Below the pieces are notes generated by a model. It was not told where the DNA came from. It saw nothing but the letters and a program-made list of their open reading frames with translations, and made no database searches. Shown one piece after another: positions 44,722 to 57,603 of a stretch of DNA of 64,000 bases. The position numbers and the translations under genes are program-made. This DNA is from Gordonia hydrophobica NBRC 16057. GTDB lineage: Bacteria > Actinomycetota > Actinomycetes > Mycobacteriales > Mycobacteriaceae. Position 1 is the first letter of the stretch, and every line of letters begins with the position of its first letter. The DNA is taken from assembly GCF_001592365.1 (NCBI RefSeq), contig NZ_BCWU01000009.1, positions 62,001 to 126,000 on the forward strand, in the 5' to 3' direction.

Positions 44722-44759
44722 AGATAAGCCCCAGACGAGTGAACGTCTGGGGCTTATCT
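44722..44759. terminator. Terminator hairpin after the tRNA genes
   Basis: Sixteen-base perfect arms (44722-44737, 44744-44759) with a six-base loop, 17 bases past the tRNA-Ala 3' end in its direction of transcription. Confidence 0.7.
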
Positions 44760-44775
44760 AAATATGCTTCTTCTG

Positions 44776-44848
44776 TGGAGCCTAGGAGATTCGAACTCCT
44801 GACATCTGCCTTGCAAAGGCAGCGCTCTACCAACTGAGCTAAGGCCCC
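44776..44848 (-). tRNA. alaT: tRNA-Ala (anticodon TGC)
   Basis: 73 bases folding as a cloverleaf: acceptor GGGGCCT with AGGCTCC (one G-U pair), D-loop AGCTCAGTTGGTAGAGC, anticodon loop TTTGCAA, T-loop GTTCGAATC. The 3' CCA is not encoded. Confidence 0.96.
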
Positions 44849-44876
44849 GTGCCGGGGTTACCGGTCGGTGAAATTA

Positions 44877-44953
44877 TGGTGGGCCTAGGAGGACTTGAAC
44901 CTCCGACCTCTTCGTTATCAGCGAAGCGCTCTAACCGCCTGAGCTATAGGCCC
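44877..44953 (-). tRNA. ileT: tRNA-Ile (anticodon GAT)
   Basis: Acceptor GGGCCTA with TAGGCCC, anticodon loop CTGATAA, T-arm GGAGGTTCAAGTCCTCC. The 3' CCA is encoded (44877-44879). First of the tRNA pair downstream of the DUF3566 gene, as in mycobacteria. Confidence 0.96.
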
Positions 44954-45013
44954 TCGACCGAGAATGAAGATTACCGGACTTCCCGAACATCTCCAAAACG
45001 GCAGGTCAAGCGC

Positions 45014-46141
45014 CTAATCAAGGTCAGCCAAGGTGACCTCGACGCCACCGACGAAATCGGCGCAGACGTTGTAGATGTAGGCCGATATCGTCGCGAGCGC
45101 GGTCAGCAGCACGGCGCTCGCGATGCCGAACAGCGCACTGAACATGAACACTTGGCCACCACTGATCAGATCCTGACCGCTGGTGCTGCCGTCGCCGTTC
45201 ACGATGGTGCCGAACGAGCTGTTGATCTGGTCCCAGATACCCATTCCACCGAGCACGCCGTACAGAATCGCGACCGCGATCATCCAGATGAAGAAGCCCG
45301 CGACACAGAGCACGCCGGCCACCTTGAAGACCGACCACGGATCGACGCGTCGAATCTGCACGGCGGCACGCAGCGGCACGCTCGACGACGCGCGAGCCGG
45401 AATGGTCTGGCTCGCAGCGCGCGCCAGCGCCTGCTCCTTGGCCTGCTCGGTGTGGTGAATCGAATCCAGGTCCGGCAGCTGATCCTTGTTCGCCAACTGC
45501 TCACGCGGAATGTTCCGTGTCTCCGACTCCACGAACGGCGCCGGCTTGCCCGACTGCGCGACGGGCGCTCCCGGCTTGCTCTGCGCCGCCGGAACCACCG
45601 GCGGAGCCGCCGCGGGCTTCACCGGCTGGGGCGCAGGCTTCGACGCCGAGGCGCCCGGACCTTGCGGAGACGCCGACGGAACTCCCGGACCTGACGGTGC
45701 CGACCCCGCTCCGGCCTGGGGCTTGGGCGTCTGGGGCTGAGACGTCTGGGGATTGGGTCCCTGCGGCTTGGGTCCCTGGGGCGGTGCCGCAGGTCCCTGC
45801 TGGGGGTGGGGGCCCGACGGTGTCGGCCCGGCCGCCTGCGACGTCGGCAGCACCGGCTGCGGGCCGGTCTGCGGACTCTGCGCGGGCTTCGGCTGCACCT
45901 TCGTCGGAGGAGCCGACGGCTGCTCCGGCGCAGGCGGCGTGGACTCCGGCCGCTGACCGGAACTCGAGACCACCCCTCGTGGCGGCGGCCCGCCGGCGCG
46001 GTCTTCTCCGACCACGCCAGCGGCCTTGGCCATTTCACCAGCGGTCAGCCCGGTGGCAGCGGATTGCTCCCCACGCTTCCACGGCGGGGTCATGCCCCCG
46101 CGTTCGACATTCTTGTCGTCCGGCTGATTCGGTGTGCTCAC
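45014..46141 (-). CDS. DUF3566 membrane protein (Rv0007-like)
   Basis: 375 residues. About the first 240 are Pro/Gln/Gly-rich and likely disordered cytoplasmic sequence. The C-terminal DUF3566 domain starts at about 260 (QIRRVDPWSVFKVAGVL) with two membrane helices around an external loop (WDQINSSFGTIV). In mycobacteria the same gene follows gyrA. Function unknown, envelope-linked. GTG start with GAGGAA upstream; 49 bases from gyrA, probably cotranscribed. Confidence 0.88.
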   Translation of the reverse strand: MSTPNQPDDKNVERGGMTPPWKRGEQSAATGLTAGEMAKAAGVVGEDRAGGPPPRGVVSSSGQRPESTPPAPEQPSAPPTKVQPKPAQSPQTGPQPVLPTSQAAGPTPSGPHPQQGPAAPPQGPKPQGPNPQTSQPQTPKPQAGAGSAPSGPGVPSASPQGPGASASKPAPQPVKPAAAPPVVPAAQSKPGAPVAQSGKPAPFVESETRNIPREQLANKDQLPDLDSIHHTEQAKEQALARAASQTIPARASSSVPLRAAVQIRRVDPWSVFKVAGVLCVAGFFIWMIAVAILYGVLGGMGIWDQINSSFGTIVNGDGSTSGQDLISGGQVFMFSALFGIASAVLLTALATISAYIYNVCADFVGGVEVTLADLD

Positions 46142-46190
46142 AGGCGATTCCTCACTGAACGGGTCTACCCCACCCTAAACGCTCGTCAGG

Positions 46191-48710
46191 TCAATCCTGA
46201 TCTGCCGCGCCCTCGTTCTCGTCCTCATCGGGCTCGTCCGCGTTGCGGGCGATCGCAATCAGGTTGTCACCGTCGGACAGGTTCATCAACCGGACGCCCT
46301 TCGTCTGGCGACCCGCCTTCCGGACCTGCTTGGCCTTGGTGCGGATCACACCGCCGCTGGAGGTGATGGCGTAGATCTCGCTGTCGAGATCGACCACCAG
46401 CGCGCCGACCAGGTCACCGCGCTTCGGATCGTGCTGAATCGTCAGCACACCCTTACCGCCGCGACCCTGCGCGGTGTACTCCTCGATGTCGGTCCGCTTG
46501 GCGTAACCACCCGACGTCGCAACCAGCAGGAACGTGTCCGGGCGGACGACGGTGAGGCTGAGCAGCTCGTCGTCGTTGTTGAACCGCATGCCCTGCACAC
46601 CAGAGGTCTGGCGACCCATCGGACGCAATGTCTCGTCACTCGCCGTGAAGCGGATCGACTGCCCCTTCTTCGAGACCAGCAGCAGGTCGTCGTCCGCGCT
46701 GCAGAGGCGGGCGCCCACCAGCTCGTCGTCGCCGCGCAGGTTGATCGCAGCGATGCCGCCCGACCGGTTCGAGTCGAAGGCGTCCAGACGCGACTTCTTG
46801 ACCAGACCGTTGCGGGTCGCGAGGACCAGGTAGTCGGCGTCGTTGTAGCCGGAGATCCGAATCACCTGAGCGATCCGCTCCTCCGGCTGGAAGGCCAGCA
46901 GGTTCGCGACGTGCTGGCCGCGCGCGGTGCGGTTGGCCTCGGGCAACTCGTAGGCCTTCGCACGGTAGACGCGGCCCTTGGTGGTGAAGAACAGCAGCCA
47001 GTCGTGCGTGCTGGAGACGAAGAAGTGGGCGACGATGTCGTCCTGCTTCAGGCCTGCGCCCTGAACGCCCTTGCCGCCGCGCTTCTGGCTGCGGTACAGG
47101 TCGGTCTTGGTGCGCTTGGCGTAGCCGGTCTCGGTGATCGTGACGACCACGTCCTCGCGAGCGATGAGATCCTCGTCGGTGACATCGCCCTCTGCGGGGA
47201 TGATCTGCGAACGACGGTCGTCGCCGTACTTGTCGACCACCTCGGCGAGCTCGTCGCGGACGATCGCACGCTGCCGTTCCGGCTTGGCCAGAATGTCCTG
47301 CAGGTCGGCGATCTCACGCTCGATCTCGGCCAACTCGTCGATGATCTTCTGGCGTTCCAGAGCCGACAACCGGCGCAGCTGCATCGCCAGGATGGCGTCG
47401 GCCTGGATCTCGTCGATGTCGAGAAGATCCATCAGTCCGCTGCGCGCGATGTCGGTGTTGGCCGACGCGCGGATCAGTGCGATCACTTCGTCGAGGGCGT
47501 CGAGCGCCTTCACCAGACCGCGCAGAATGTGCGCGCGCTCCTCGGCCTTGCGGAGGCGGTACCGCGTGCGCCGGATGATGACGTCGATCTGGTGGGCGAC
47601 GTAGAGCCGGATCATCTGATCCAGACGCAACGTGCGTGGGACGCCGTCGACGATCGACAGCATGTTGGCGCCGAAGTTGGTCTGCAACTGCGTGTGCTTG
47701 TAGAGGTTGTTCAGCACCACGCGGGCGACGGCGTCGCGGCGCAGCGTGATCGCGATCTTCAGACCTGCGCGATCGGACGAGAGGTCGTCGATCTTGCTGA
47801 TGCCCTTGAGCTTGCCGTCGTTGAGCTGATCACCGATGTTCTGGATCAGGTTGTCGATGTTCACCTGATACGGCAGTTCGGTCACGATGAGCTGCGTGCC
47901 GCCGGTCCGAGTCTCTTCGATGCTGACGACGCTGCGCATGCGGATGCTGCCGCGGCCGGTCATGTACGCATCGCGGATGCCCTGGGTGCCGACGATCAGG
48001 CCCGCAGTCGGGAAGTCCGGTCCCTTGACGCGCTCCATGCATGCGGCGAGAAGGGTCTCCTCGTCGGCCTCGGGGTTGTCGAGCGACCAGAAGACGGCGT
48101 CGGCGACCTCACGGAGGTTGTGCGGCGGAATGTTGGTGGCCATGCCGACCGCGATACCGCCCGAGCCGTTGATCAGCAGGTTCGGGACGCGCGACGGCAG
48201 GACCGTCGGCTCCTGCGTCTTGCCGTCGTAGTTCGGGACGAAGTCGACGGTCTCCTCGGTGATGTCGCGGAGCATCTCCATGGCGAGCGGCGTGAGCCGA
48301 GCCTCGGTGTAGCGCATGGCGGCCGCGCCGTCGTTGCCGCGGGAACCGAAGTTGCCCTGGCCGTCGATGAGCGGATACCGCATCGACCACGGCTGGGCGA
48401 GACGGACCAGCGCATCGTAAATGGAACTGTCGCCGTGCGGGTGGTAGTTACCCATGGTCTCCGAGACCGGACGCGCGGACTTCACGTAACCGCGATCCGG
48501 ACGGAAGCCTGCGTCGAAGGACGCGTACAGCAGTCGACGATGCACGGGCTTGAGGCCGTCGCGCACCTCGGGCAGGGCTCGCCCGACGATGACGCTCATC
48601 GCATAGTCGATGTAGCTGTTCTGCATCTCCTGACCGAGGTCGACAGGTTCGACGCGGTCGTGCCCGTTCTCGTCGACGCCGTCGTTCGGCTGGTCGGTTT
48701 CGTCGCTCAT
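46191..48710 (-). CDS. gyrA: DNA gyrase subunit A
   Basis: Breakage-rejoining subunit of the only type II topoisomerase expected in this group. 839 residues. Catalytic Tyr134 in [10 protein letters not shown], GyrA box [10 protein letters not shown] at about 540, six-bladed C-terminal wrapping domain, acidic tail. The quinolone region reads [10 protein letters not shown]. Its first Ser aligns with E. coli Ser83 and with Ala90 of M. tuberculosis. So the residue whose loss lowers drug binding is present here. 98 bases after gyrB. Confidence 0.98.
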   Translation of the reverse strand: MSDETDQPNDGVDENGHDRVEPVDLGQEMQNSYIDYAMSVIVGRALPEVRDGLKPVHRRLLYASFDAGFRPDRGYVKSARPVSETMGNYHPHGDSSIYDALVRLAQPWSMRYPLIDGQGNFGSRGNDGAAAMRYTEARLTPLAMEMLRDITEETVDFVPNYDGKTQEPTVLPSRVPNLLINGSGGIAVGMATNIPPHNLREVADAVFWSLDNPEADEETLLAACMERVKGPDFPTAGLIVGTQGIRDAYMTGRGSIRMRSVVSIEETRTGGTQLIVTELPYQVNIDNLIQNIGDQLNDGKLKGISKIDDLSSDRAGLKIAITLRRDAVARVVLNNLYKHTQLQTNFGANMLSIVDGVPRTLRLDQMIRLYVAHQIDVIIRRTRYRLRKAEERAHILRGLVKALDALDEVIALIRASANTDIARSGLMDLLDIDEIQADAILAMQLRRLSALERQKIIDELAEIEREIADLQDILAKPERQRAIVRDELAEVVDKYGDDRRSQIIPAEGDVTDEDLIAREDVVVTITETGYAKRTKTDLYRSQKRGGKGVQGAGLKQDDIVAHFFVSSTHDWLLFFTTKGRVYRAKAYELPEANRTARGQHVANLLAFQPEERIAQVIRISGYNDADYLVLATRNGLVKKSRLDAFDSNRSGGIAAINLRGDDELVGARLCSADDDLLLVSKKGQSIRFTASDETLRPMGRQTSGVQGMRFNNDDELLSLTVVRPDTFLLVATSGGYAKRTDIEEYTAQGRGGKGVLTIQHDPKRGDLVGALVVDLDSEIYAITSSGGVIRTKAKQVRKAGRQTKGVRLMNLSDGDNLIAIARNADEPDEDENEGAADQD

Positions 48711-48808
48711 GAATCACTTTCCCGCGGCGCACGCCGCTGTGGTGGCATCGGTGGGCGGGCTCGTTGAAGAACTCCGAGGCCCGCCGGGTTGCTGGTCGGT
48801 GACGCCGG

Positions 48809-50869
<2,061 letters not shown>

Positions 50870-51049
50870 TCAGCTCCCATTCTGATTGAGGACAGTTACT
50901 CATCAGTGTACTGGGTGGAGCATCCACAGGCATGCTTGCCACGCCTCTGATTGCAACGGAGAACGACGAACGTAGCAATAGACGGGGCCGATCATGGCTC
51001 AGGACGGTTTGAGCGCTCTCACGTCGAAATCGAGCAGCCGCCCGGACGA

Positions 51050-51652
51050 CTATCCGTAGGTGTCGCGGGGACCGCGCCCGGAGACGTGTCGCGGACCGTG
51101 CCGCCAACTCGGCGCCTTGGGGCCGGTGATGCGCAGACTCGTGACCATGCCGTGGCCGATCACCTTCGCGATCTTCGCCAAGATCTGCCCCTGCATATAG
51201 CGCAACTGCGTGGCCCACGCGGTCGACGACGCGCTGACGTGCAGCACTGTGCCTTCCAGACGGGTCGGATCGGCATGGGCGGCGATGTCGTCGCCGACGA
51301 TCGACCCCCACATCCCGAACAGCGTGCCCTCGGAGATCCGCGGCTCCCAGCCGTGCTGTTTGGCGACCTTCCCGATCATCGCGCCGAAGGGCTGCGGATC
51401 GCGCGCGTCCGGACCGGACCCCGACCAGCGACGACGCGACCGGTCGCCGGAGCGACGCTTGCTGCGGATCGGCGCCGACCGTCCCATGCCGACGGCCTTG
51501 CCCTGCGCGCGCGCCGCAGCCCGTGCCTCCTCGAGCGCGGCCCGGGCGAGGTCGTAGCCGGACAGTCCTGCGGCCGGTGCCGAGCCCGCTGTGGTCGATC
51601 CCGGCGTGGTCGATGCCGGTGTCTCCGCGTCGCGTGCGTCTGCCTCAGTCAT
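51050..51652 (-). CDS. dciA: DciA/DUF721 replicative helicase-loading protein
   Basis: 200 residues. The C-terminal DUF721 (DciA) domain is at about 95-180 (WGSIVGDDIAAHADPTRLEGTVLHV, TQLRYMQ), preceded by a basic disordered region (RSKRRSGDRSRRRW). DciA loads DnaB in bacteria lacking DnaC. The ATG lies inside the last codons of recF, so coupled. Same position as Rv0004. Confidence 0.9.
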   Translation of the reverse strand: MTEADARDAETPASTTPGSTTAGSAPAAGLSGYDLARAALEEARAAARAQGKAVGMGRSAPIRSKRRSGDRSRRRWSGSGPDARDPQPFGAMIGKVAKQHGWEPRISEGTLFGMWGSIVGDDIAAHADPTRLEGTVLHVSASSTAWATQLRYMQGQILAKIAKVIGHGMVTSLRITGPKAPSWRHGPRHVSGRGPRDTYG

Positions 51653-52910
51653 CGTCGACCTCGTCCCTTCCGTCATCGAGCGGTGCTGCCTCGGCGGTGA
51701 CGGCATCCGACGTGTCACGATCGGCGGCCTCGGTGCCGATCTGCTCGTCAGCGATCACCAGCGATCGCCTGGGGCCATCATCGTCGGTGACTCCGACACA
51801 AATGCGTCGACCGACGATCGACTCCGGGATGTCCTCGGCCACCGCGGCAGTGATGAGCAGTTGATCGGCGCTCGCGGTGAACTCCGCGAGCAGGCGACGG
51901 CGAGTCACATCGAGTTCGGCGAACACGTCGTCGAGCATGATCACCGGCTCCACGCCGTCGTCGCGCAGCAGTTCCACGCTGCCCAGCCGCAGGGACAGGG
52001 CGAACGACCAGCTCTCGCCGTGGCTCGCGAACCCCTTCGCCGGCTCGTCGCCGAGTCCCAGGTGGAGGTCGTCGCGATGCGGCCCCACCAGGCACAGACC
52101 GCGATCGATCTCCTTGCTCCGCACCTCGACGAGACGGTCGGCGAGCACGGCGCGGATCGCCGCGACCTCGTCGTCCCCGCCGGGGCTGGCGTCCACCGCG
52201 TCGCCCGCCGCCGACCGATAGGCGATGTGCGCCGGACGCGAGTGCGGCGCGATCGACTGATAGGCGTCGGCGACGAACGGCGCCAGCTGTCGAACCACCG
52301 CGAGTCGCGCCGCAGTGACCTGCGCGCCGAGATCTGCGAGCTGCTGGTCCCAGACGTCCAGGGTGCTCATCACCGAATCGCTCTGCCCGCGTCGAATCGC
52401 GGCGCCCGCCGTCTTGAGCAGCGCCGATCGTTGTCGCAGCACGCGGTCGTAGTCGGCTTTCGCACCCGCGGCGAGCGGGCGCAACTGGGCGACGAGCTCG
52501 TCGATGAATCGCCGTCGCTCACTGGGGTCGCCGCGGACCAACGCGAGATCTTCCGGAGCGAAGAGGACCGCGCGGAGGATTCCGAGAACCTCGCGGGTCC
52601 GTCGCACCGGTCGGGTGTTGATGGCGGCCTTGTTGGCGCCGTGCGCTGCGATCGTCAGGTCGACGGTCAGCTCGCGTCCGTCGTTCTCGACGGTCGCGAT
52701 CACCCGAGCGGCGTCGGTGCCCGACCGGACCAGCGGCGCATCGGACGAGACCCGATGCGAGCGCAGCGTCGCGACGTAGAACAACGACTCCAGCAGGTTG
52801 GTCTTACCGAACCCGTTGCGACCGACGAAGATCGTCGTGCCCGGTTCCAGCGTGAACTGAGCCTCCGGCCACGACCGGAAGTCGCGCACTGTGAGCTCAC
52901 GAACAAACAA
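51645..52910 (-). CDS. recF: DNA replication/repair protein RecF
   Basis: 421 residues. Walker A GRNGFGKTNLLE follows the conserved VRELTVRDFRSW. ABC signature and Walker B (PVIMLDDVFAELD) are present near 330. Mediates RecA loading at gaps. The TTG start gives MFVRELTVRDFRSW, which aligns with RecF starts, and has GAGG upstream. Extended acidic C-terminus (DDGRDEVDDD). Confidence 0.95.
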   Translation of the reverse strand: MFVRELTVRDFRSWPEAQFTLEPGTTIFVGRNGFGKTNLLESLFYVATLRSHRVSSDAPLVRSGTDAARVIATVENDGRELTVDLTIAAHGANKAAINTRPVRRTREVLGILRAVLFAPEDLALVRGDPSERRRFIDELVAQLRPLAAGAKADYDRVLRQRSALLKTAGAAIRRGQSDSVMSTLDVWDQQLADLGAQVTAARLAVVRQLAPFVADAYQSIAPHSRPAHIAYRSAAGDAVDASPGGDDEVAAIRAVLADRLVEVRSKEIDRGLCLVGPHRDDLHLGLGDEPAKGFASHGESWSFALSLRLGSVELLRDDGVEPVIMLDDVFAELDVTRRRLLAEFTASADQLLITAAVAEDIPESIVGRRICVGVTDDDGPRRSLVIADEQIGTEAADRDTSDAVTAEAAPLDDGRDEVDDD

Positions 52911-52999
52911 GAACCTCTACCTCGCCACTGGTGTGCCGTACTTGCCACCGACGTCTCGGCCGTCGCCGAGGGACCTCGCAGAACTGACGACCGTGCCGG

Positions 53000-54202
53000 T
53001 CAGCCCGGCAGTCGGACCGGCATCAGCAGATAACTGAACTCGCTGTCGCCGGCCAGGTAGGCCCCGGACTCGTCGGCGGCGGGCTCGTCACCGGTCGACG
53101 GCCGCAGCACCGCCGGACGGATCGCGGCGCGACGCACACCGGAACCGTCCGGCTCCGGATTGGTGAATCCGAATTCGACGGTGTCGGTGCCGATGGCGGC
53201 GAGGCCGTCGAGCAGATAGTGCGGGTTGAACGCGATGATGATCGGCTCGCCGTAGAAGTTGACGGGCAGTTCTTCCTCGGCCTTGCCGGCTTCATCGCCG
53301 CCGGCGGTGAGGAGCACGGAGTCGCTGGTGAAGTCCAAGCGCACCTGAGCGCCGCGCTCGGCGACCAGCGAGACACGCTTGATCGACTCGATGAGCGGCG
53401 CGCTCTCGATAGTCGCGATGGACGTGTGGTGCGGCGGGAAGAGCTGTCGGAACTTGGGGAACTCGGCGTCGAGCAGTCGCGTGGTGGTCTTCTTCGCGTT
53501 GTTCGTGATGCCGAGCATGCCCTCGGAGCCGATCGCATGTCCGGAGCCGAAGGCCAGGTCGACGTTGCCGGTGGCGTCCGAACCGGCCGACTTCGCAGCC
53601 TCGGAAAGAGTCTTGGCAGGGACCAGTGCGGCACCCGAGGCGCCGGCTTCGGCGGGCAGCCACTGCAGTTCGCGGACCGCGAGGCGGAAGCGATCGGTGG
53701 CCGCGAGAACCACCTTGTCGCCTTCGATCTCGACGCGGACGCCGGTCAGCATCGGCAACGTGTCGTCCTTGCCTGCGGCGATCGCGACCTGGGAAACGGC
53801 TTCGGAGAACAGATCGGCGGGGACCGATCCGGTGTTCTCGGGGATCTCGGGCAGGTCGGGGTAGTCCTCGACCGGCATCGTCGGGAGGGAGAACTTGGCG
53901 CTGCCGCAGCTGATCGCGACGCGCGCGCCGTCGATGGTCACATCAACGGGCTTGTTCGGAAGAGACTTCGTGATGTCGGCGAGGAGACGCCCGGAGACCA
54001 GGGCTTTGCCCGACTCGGCGACCTCAGCGGAGATGGTCTGCGTGGCCGAGACCTCGTAGTCGAATCCTGCGACTTTGAGCCCGAGATCGTCTGCGGTCAG
54101 AACCACGCAACCGAGAACGGGCACCGGAGGACGTGAGGGGAGGCTGCGAGCAACCCATGCCACGGCATCGGCGAACTCGTCGCGCACAACACGAAACTTC
54201 AT
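53000..54202 (-). CDS. dnaN: DNA polymerase III beta sliding clamp
   Basis: 400 residues, three clamp folds. N-terminus [22 protein letters not shown] and C-terminal end [10 protein letters not shown] are characteristic. The first gene after oriC in the leftward direction; 89 bases separate it from recF. Ring-shaped processivity factor. Confidence 0.98.
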   Translation of the reverse strand: MKFRVVRDEFADAVAWVARSLPSRPPVPVLGCVVLTADDLGLKVAGFDYEVSATQTISAEVAESGKALVSGRLLADITKSLPNKPVDVTIDGARVAISCGSAKFSLPTMPVEDYPDLPEIPENTGSVPADLFSEAVSQVAIAAGKDDTLPMLTGVRVEIEGDKVVLAATDRFRLAVRELQWLPAEAGASGAALVPAKTLSEAAKSAGSDATGNVDLAFGSGHAIGSEGMLGITNNAKKTTTRLLDAEFPKFRQLFPPHHTSIATIESAPLIESIKRVSLVAERGAQVRLDFTSDSVLLTAGGDEAGKAEEELPVNFYGEPIIIAFNPHYLLDGLAAIGTDTVEFGFTNPEPDGSGVRRAAIRPAVLRPSTGDEPAADESGAYLAGDSEFSYLLMPVRLPG

Positions 54203-54759
54203 CGGTGGTGTTACCCCTTCTCGACGTTCCCGGGCCGCCGAACGGGCAGCGGAGCCGGGAGATGAATGGTCGCCGAGTCCACTGTAGAGCGCTCGGCGCT
54301 TTCAAGTCGCATCGGATCGCTATCACGATCCGTCCGACGCGGACCGTTGCCGCGCCGAGCGGCGCCGGCGTCGTCGAACGGCTGTGTATGCACACAGCTT
54401 CTTTTAAAAGATGTTCTTTAAAGAAGAAATCTTCTTAGTAATAGGCGCTGTGGGATCTGTGGACAACAGCCTGTCGGTGCTGGTCAACACTATCGCGACA
54501 GTGTTGACGATCCGTGGAGCAACTCGGTGGATGAATCGTGATGGCTGTGGATCGGCGAAACTGTTCCACGACCACGCACTGGTTGTCCACAGAAACCACC
54601 CCGGTTGTCCCCACGCTGTCCACACGCGGCGCGCGGACGCGTCCTGCAGGTTTCCTCGGGGTGTCGGACGAGGAACTTCTTGCCGACACCCGAAAGATTT
54701 CTGCCGCAGACTCGGTAGAAGAGTCTGCGGCAGGACTTGAGAGTTGTGTCTGTGAGCCG
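54203..54759. other. Chromosomal origin of replication (oriC), dnaA-dnaN spacer
   Basis: 557 bases without a gene between dnaN and dnaA, the standard oriC place in Mycobacteriales. DnaA boxes close to TTGTCCACA: 54458-54466, 54546-54554, 54583-54591, 54605-54613, 54616-54624. A palindrome with 9-base arms GTCAACACT/AGTGTTGAC (54483-54508) sits in the middle. An AT-rich stretch lies on the dnaN side, and a hairpin GCTGTGT/ACACAGC at 54381-54398. Confidence 0.88.
54398..54443. promoter_or_regulatory. AT-rich unwinding element candidate in oriC
   Basis: About three-quarters A+T in a GC-rich genome. Contains the perfect palindrome CTTTTAAAAG (54401-54410) and AGAAG/CTTCT (54422-54435). Lies 15 bases from the first DnaA box, as expected for the DNA unwinding element. 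Confidence 0.65.
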
Positions 54760-56376
54760 TCAGCGGTTGGCCCGTTGCTTGATCTTGGCGGTCAGCTCCT
54801 GCACCTGGTCGTAGATGTTGCGGTTCTCGTGCATCTCCTTGCGGATCTTGCGGTCCGCATGGATCACCGTGCTGTGGTCGCGGTCGAATGTCTCGCCGAT
54901 CTTCGGCAACGAGAGGTCGGTCAGTTCGCGGCACAGGTACATGGAGATCTGCCGCGGCAGCGTCAGCGACCGCACCTTGCTCGGACCGCACAGGTCCTCG
55001 ACGGAGAGGTCGTAGAAGTCCGCGGTCACGGCGACGATGCTCGCCGCACTGATGTCCATCGGCCCCGAATCCGGGATCAACGCCTTCATCACGACTTCGG
55101 CCATCGACGCATCCATCTGCGTCTTGTTCAGCGACGCGAACGCGGTCACGCGGATCAGGGCGCCCTCGAGCTCGCGGATGTTGCGCTCGATCTTCGACGC
55201 GATGAGCTCCAGGACGGCGTCGGGCACGTCCATGTTGTCCATCTGCGCCTTCTTACGGAGGATCGCGATGCGCGTCTCGAGGTCCGGCGGCTGGACGTCT
55301 GTGATCAGTCCCCACTCGAACCGCGTGCGGAGACGGTCTTCCAGGGTCGCGAGCTGCTTCGGCGGACGGTCGGACGAGACGACGATCTGCTTGTTCGCGT
55401 TGTGCAGCGTGTTGAACGTATGGAAGAACTCCTCCTGGATGCCTTCCTTGCCCTCCAAGAACTGGATGTCGTCGATCAGCAGCATGTCGATGTCGCGGTA
55501 GCGGCGCTTGAAGGCCACGCGGCGGTCGTCGCGGAGCGAGTTGATGAAGTCGTTGGTGAACTCTTCGGTCGAGATGTACTTGACGCGCATCCCCGGGAAC
55601 AGTCGTTGGGCGTAGTGGCCTGCGGCGTGCAGCAGGTGGGTCTTGCCCAATCCGGACTCACCCCAGATGAACATCGGGTTGTAGGCGCGCGCCGGATTCT
55701 CGGCGACGGCGACGGCTGACGCGTGGGCGAAGCGGTTCGACGCACCGATCACGAACGTGTCGAAGGTGTACTTGGGGTGGAGCGAGGTGGTGCTGTTGTC
55801 CGGCGCACTGGTCTCGCGCTGCTCGAAGTAGCTCGACCACTCGCGCGGCTCGACGGGGCGGTTCGGTGGGACGGGCTGATAGTGCTGCGGGGGGTAGTTC
55901 AGCGCCGCGAGTTGTTCGTCGGACGGGATCGCCGGACTCGGCGGATAGACGGGCGACGACGCCGCGTACGGGTCGTAGGACGACGGGACCCCGTACGTTT
56001 CGGGTGTGACTTGTGTTGCACCTGTGGCGCGTGGTTGTGGATGGACATCCCCAGAAGCCGGGCCGTTCGGCGTCGGCTCTGTGGACATCTCTTCGGGCTC
56101 GTGGAGACGAACGGCGATGTCGACGCTCTGACCCACGTGACGGCTCAACGCGTGGCGGACGGTGTCGCGCAGATTACGCTCGATCTGTTCTTGAACGAGC
56201 GTTGACGGAACGGACAGCAGCGCGAAGCCTTCTGTCATCGTCAACGGCCTGACCAGCGACAACCATGCCTTCTGCTGACGGGTCAGGGGTTCGCCGACGG
56301 CCGGGTCGGCACCGCTGGACAGATCCGATACGACAGAATTCCAAATGTTGCTGAAGTTCTCCCGGTCGTCCGCCAC
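54760..56376 (-). CDS. dnaA: Chromosomal replication initiator DnaA
   Basis: 538 residues from the GTG with GGGGGAG upstream. Domain I about 1-90, long Pro-rich domain II, AAA+ domain III with Walker [14 protein letters not shown] and Walker [12 protein letters not shown], and domain IV with the box-binding helix [14 protein letters not shown]. Opens oriC. The divergent spacer to rpmH holds several DnaA boxes, suggesting autoregulation. Confidence 0.98.
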   Translation of the reverse strand: MADDRENFSNIWNSVVSDLSSGADPAVGEPLTRQQKAWLSLVRPLTMTEGFALLSVPSTLVQEQIERNLRDTVRHALSRHVGQSVDIAVRLHEPEEMSTEPTPNGPASGDVHPQPRATGATQVTPETYGVPSSYDPYAASSPVYPPSPAIPSDEQLAALNYPPQHYQPVPPNRPVEPREWSSYFEQRETSAPDNSTTSLHPKYTFDTFVIGASNRFAHASAVAVAENPARAYNPMFIWGESGLGKTHLLHAAGHYAQRLFPGMRVKYISTEEFTNDFINSLRDDRRVAFKRRYRDIDMLLIDDIQFLEGKEGIQEEFFHTFNTLHNANKQIVVSSDRPPKQLATLEDRLRTRFEWGLITDVQPPDLETRIAILRKKAQMDNMDVPDAVLELIASKIERNIRELEGALIRVTAFASLNKTQMDASMAEVVMKALIPDSGPMDISAASIVAVTADFYDLSVEDLCGPSKVRSLTLPRQISMYLCRELTDLSLPKIGETFDRDHSTVIHADRKIRKEMHENRNIYDQVQELTAKIKQRANR

Positions 56377-56450
56377 ATGCTCCCCCTCGGTCGTCGATTC
56401 TGGCCCTTCGATGCCAGAGACTCTGCCACGAACGATGGCCCGAGCGCGAG

Positions 56451-56482
56451 TTGTCCACAAAGTTGTCCACACCTGTGGATGG
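56451..56482. promoter_or_regulatory. DnaA boxes upstream of dnaA
   Basis: TTGTCCACA at 56451-56459 and 56463-56471, and TGTGGATGG at 56474-56482. Together they sit 75-106 bases upstream of the dnaA start. Remaining spacer to 56544 has no gene. Confidence 0.75.
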
Positions 56483-56544
56483 AGTTGTTGACAAATTCCA
56501 CAGGTGTAATTCAACGACCGCGATAACCGCAGGTAACCCGTCGT

Positions 56545-56573
56545 TTGATTTGGATTACGGGGACCAGTACCCT
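56545..56573 (+). promoter_or_regulatory. Candidate SigA promoter of rpmH
   Basis: TTGATT at 56545-56550 and TACCCT at 56568-56573 are separated by 17 bases, 125 bases before rpmH. Confidence 0.55.
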
Positions 56574-56697
56574 CGAAAGGTCGCCTACACATGGACTGCT
56601 TCATGCGCTCACCTCGAGCCGGCTCCGGCCGATCCATGAGGGGCCGAAGACCGCCTGCAGTACCTACGTCGAGTAGGACCAACACAAGGAGTTCCCA

Positions 56698-56841
56698 GTG
56701 GCTAAGGGGAAGCGTACTTTCCAGCCGAACAACCGTCGTCGCGCGCGCGTCCACGGCTTCCGTCTCCGGATGCGGACCCGTGCCGGTCGCGCCATCGTGA
56801 ACGGTCGTCGTTCCAAGGGCCGCGCCAAGCTGACAGCCTGA
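56698..56841 (+). CDS. rpmH: 50S ribosomal protein L34
   Basis: 47 residues, GTG start after AAGGAG. Reads [20 protein letters not shown] and ends [12 protein letters not shown], the standard L34 sequence. First gene of the rpmH-rnpA-yidD-yidC-jag operon. Confidence 0.97.
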   Translation: MAKGKRTFQPNNRRRARVHGFRLRMRTRAGRAIVNGRRSKGRAKLTA

Positions 56842-56866
56842 GTCGAGAATCCGGCCCGGGCGATCG

Positions 56867-57286
56867 GTGTCGGCCGACTCGGCGCGGATTTCACGGAAGT
56901 CCGATTTCACCCGCACACTCTCCCAGGGCGTGCGGGTTTCGGCACGTGATCTGACCGTCAATGTGGCTCCCGTGGGAGCCGACTGGCCTGATTCGAGGGA
57001 TCTGCGTCCGGACGTCGCCCTGCACGGTGGACCCTGGCTCGGACTGATCATCTCGAAGAAGGTCGGTAATGCGGTGATTCGTCATCGCACTGCACGGCGA
57101 CTTCGTCATGCCTTCGCGGCGGTTGCACCGGACATGCTTCCGCCGGAGACCTTCGTCGTCGTTCGAGCCTTTCCGGGGATCGTCGCACGGTCGGGCGCCG
57201 ACCTCGAGTCGACGCTGCGATCGGCATTCGGACACCGCAAGGTGGTCGCTGCCGTCGACAAGGTGGCCGTGGGAGTGGACGGATGA
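56867..57286 (+). CDS. rnpA: Ribonuclease P protein component
   Basis: 139 residues. The RNA-binding signature [17 protein letters not shown], with ISKKVGNA before it, is typical. It helps the RNase P RNA cut tRNA 5' leaders. The N-terminus is uncertain: a GTG start gives [18 protein letters not shown]. Overlaps yidD by four bases. Confidence 0.93.
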   Translation: MSADSARISRKSDFTRTLSQGVRVSARDLTVNVAPVGADWPDSRDLRPDVALHGGPWLGLIISKKVGNAVIRHRTARRLRHAFAAVAPDMLPPETFVVVRAFPGIVARSGADLESTLRSAFGHRKVVAAVDKVAVGVDG

Positions 57287-57600
57287 GTTGGTCGTCACGC
57301 GTGCATCGTCTTCCTCGGGTCTGCCTGATCTTCCTCATCGAGCTGTATCGCTCGTACATCTCCCCGATGCGCATGCCGACCTGTCGATTCGAGCCGACGT
57401 GCAGCGGATACGCCGTCGAAGCTCTCGACAGGCACGGCTTCATGTGGGGATCGATTCTTGCGACCTGGCGTCTGCTGAAGTGCGGGCCCTGGCATAAACC
57501 CGGCTACGACCCGGTCCCGGAACTGGGGCCTGTGGAGTGGCTGCGCACCAAGACTTCCAACCGAGGTGCCTCCGCACCTACTTCAGATAGGGGTAAGTGA
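57283..57600 (+). CDS. yidD: Membrane protein insertion efficiency factor YidD
   Basis: 105 residues. RSYISPMRMPTCRFEPTCSGYAVEAL and KCGPWHKPGYDPVP are the DUF37 hallmarks with three conserved Cys. Amphipathic N-terminal helix. Assists YidC. Start overlaps rnpA; yidC follows after three bases. Confidence 0.95.
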   Translation: MSWSSRVHRLPRVCLIFLIELYRSYISPMRMPTCRFEPTCSGYAVEALDRHGFMWGSILATWRLLKCGPWHKPGYDPVPELGPVEWLRTKTSNRGASAPTSDRGK

Positions 57601-57603
57601 GCC

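Noticed and set aside
46431..48767. 778-codon plus-strand frame opposite gyrA
   Set aside because: Exact antisense of gyrA, produced by high GC at third positions.
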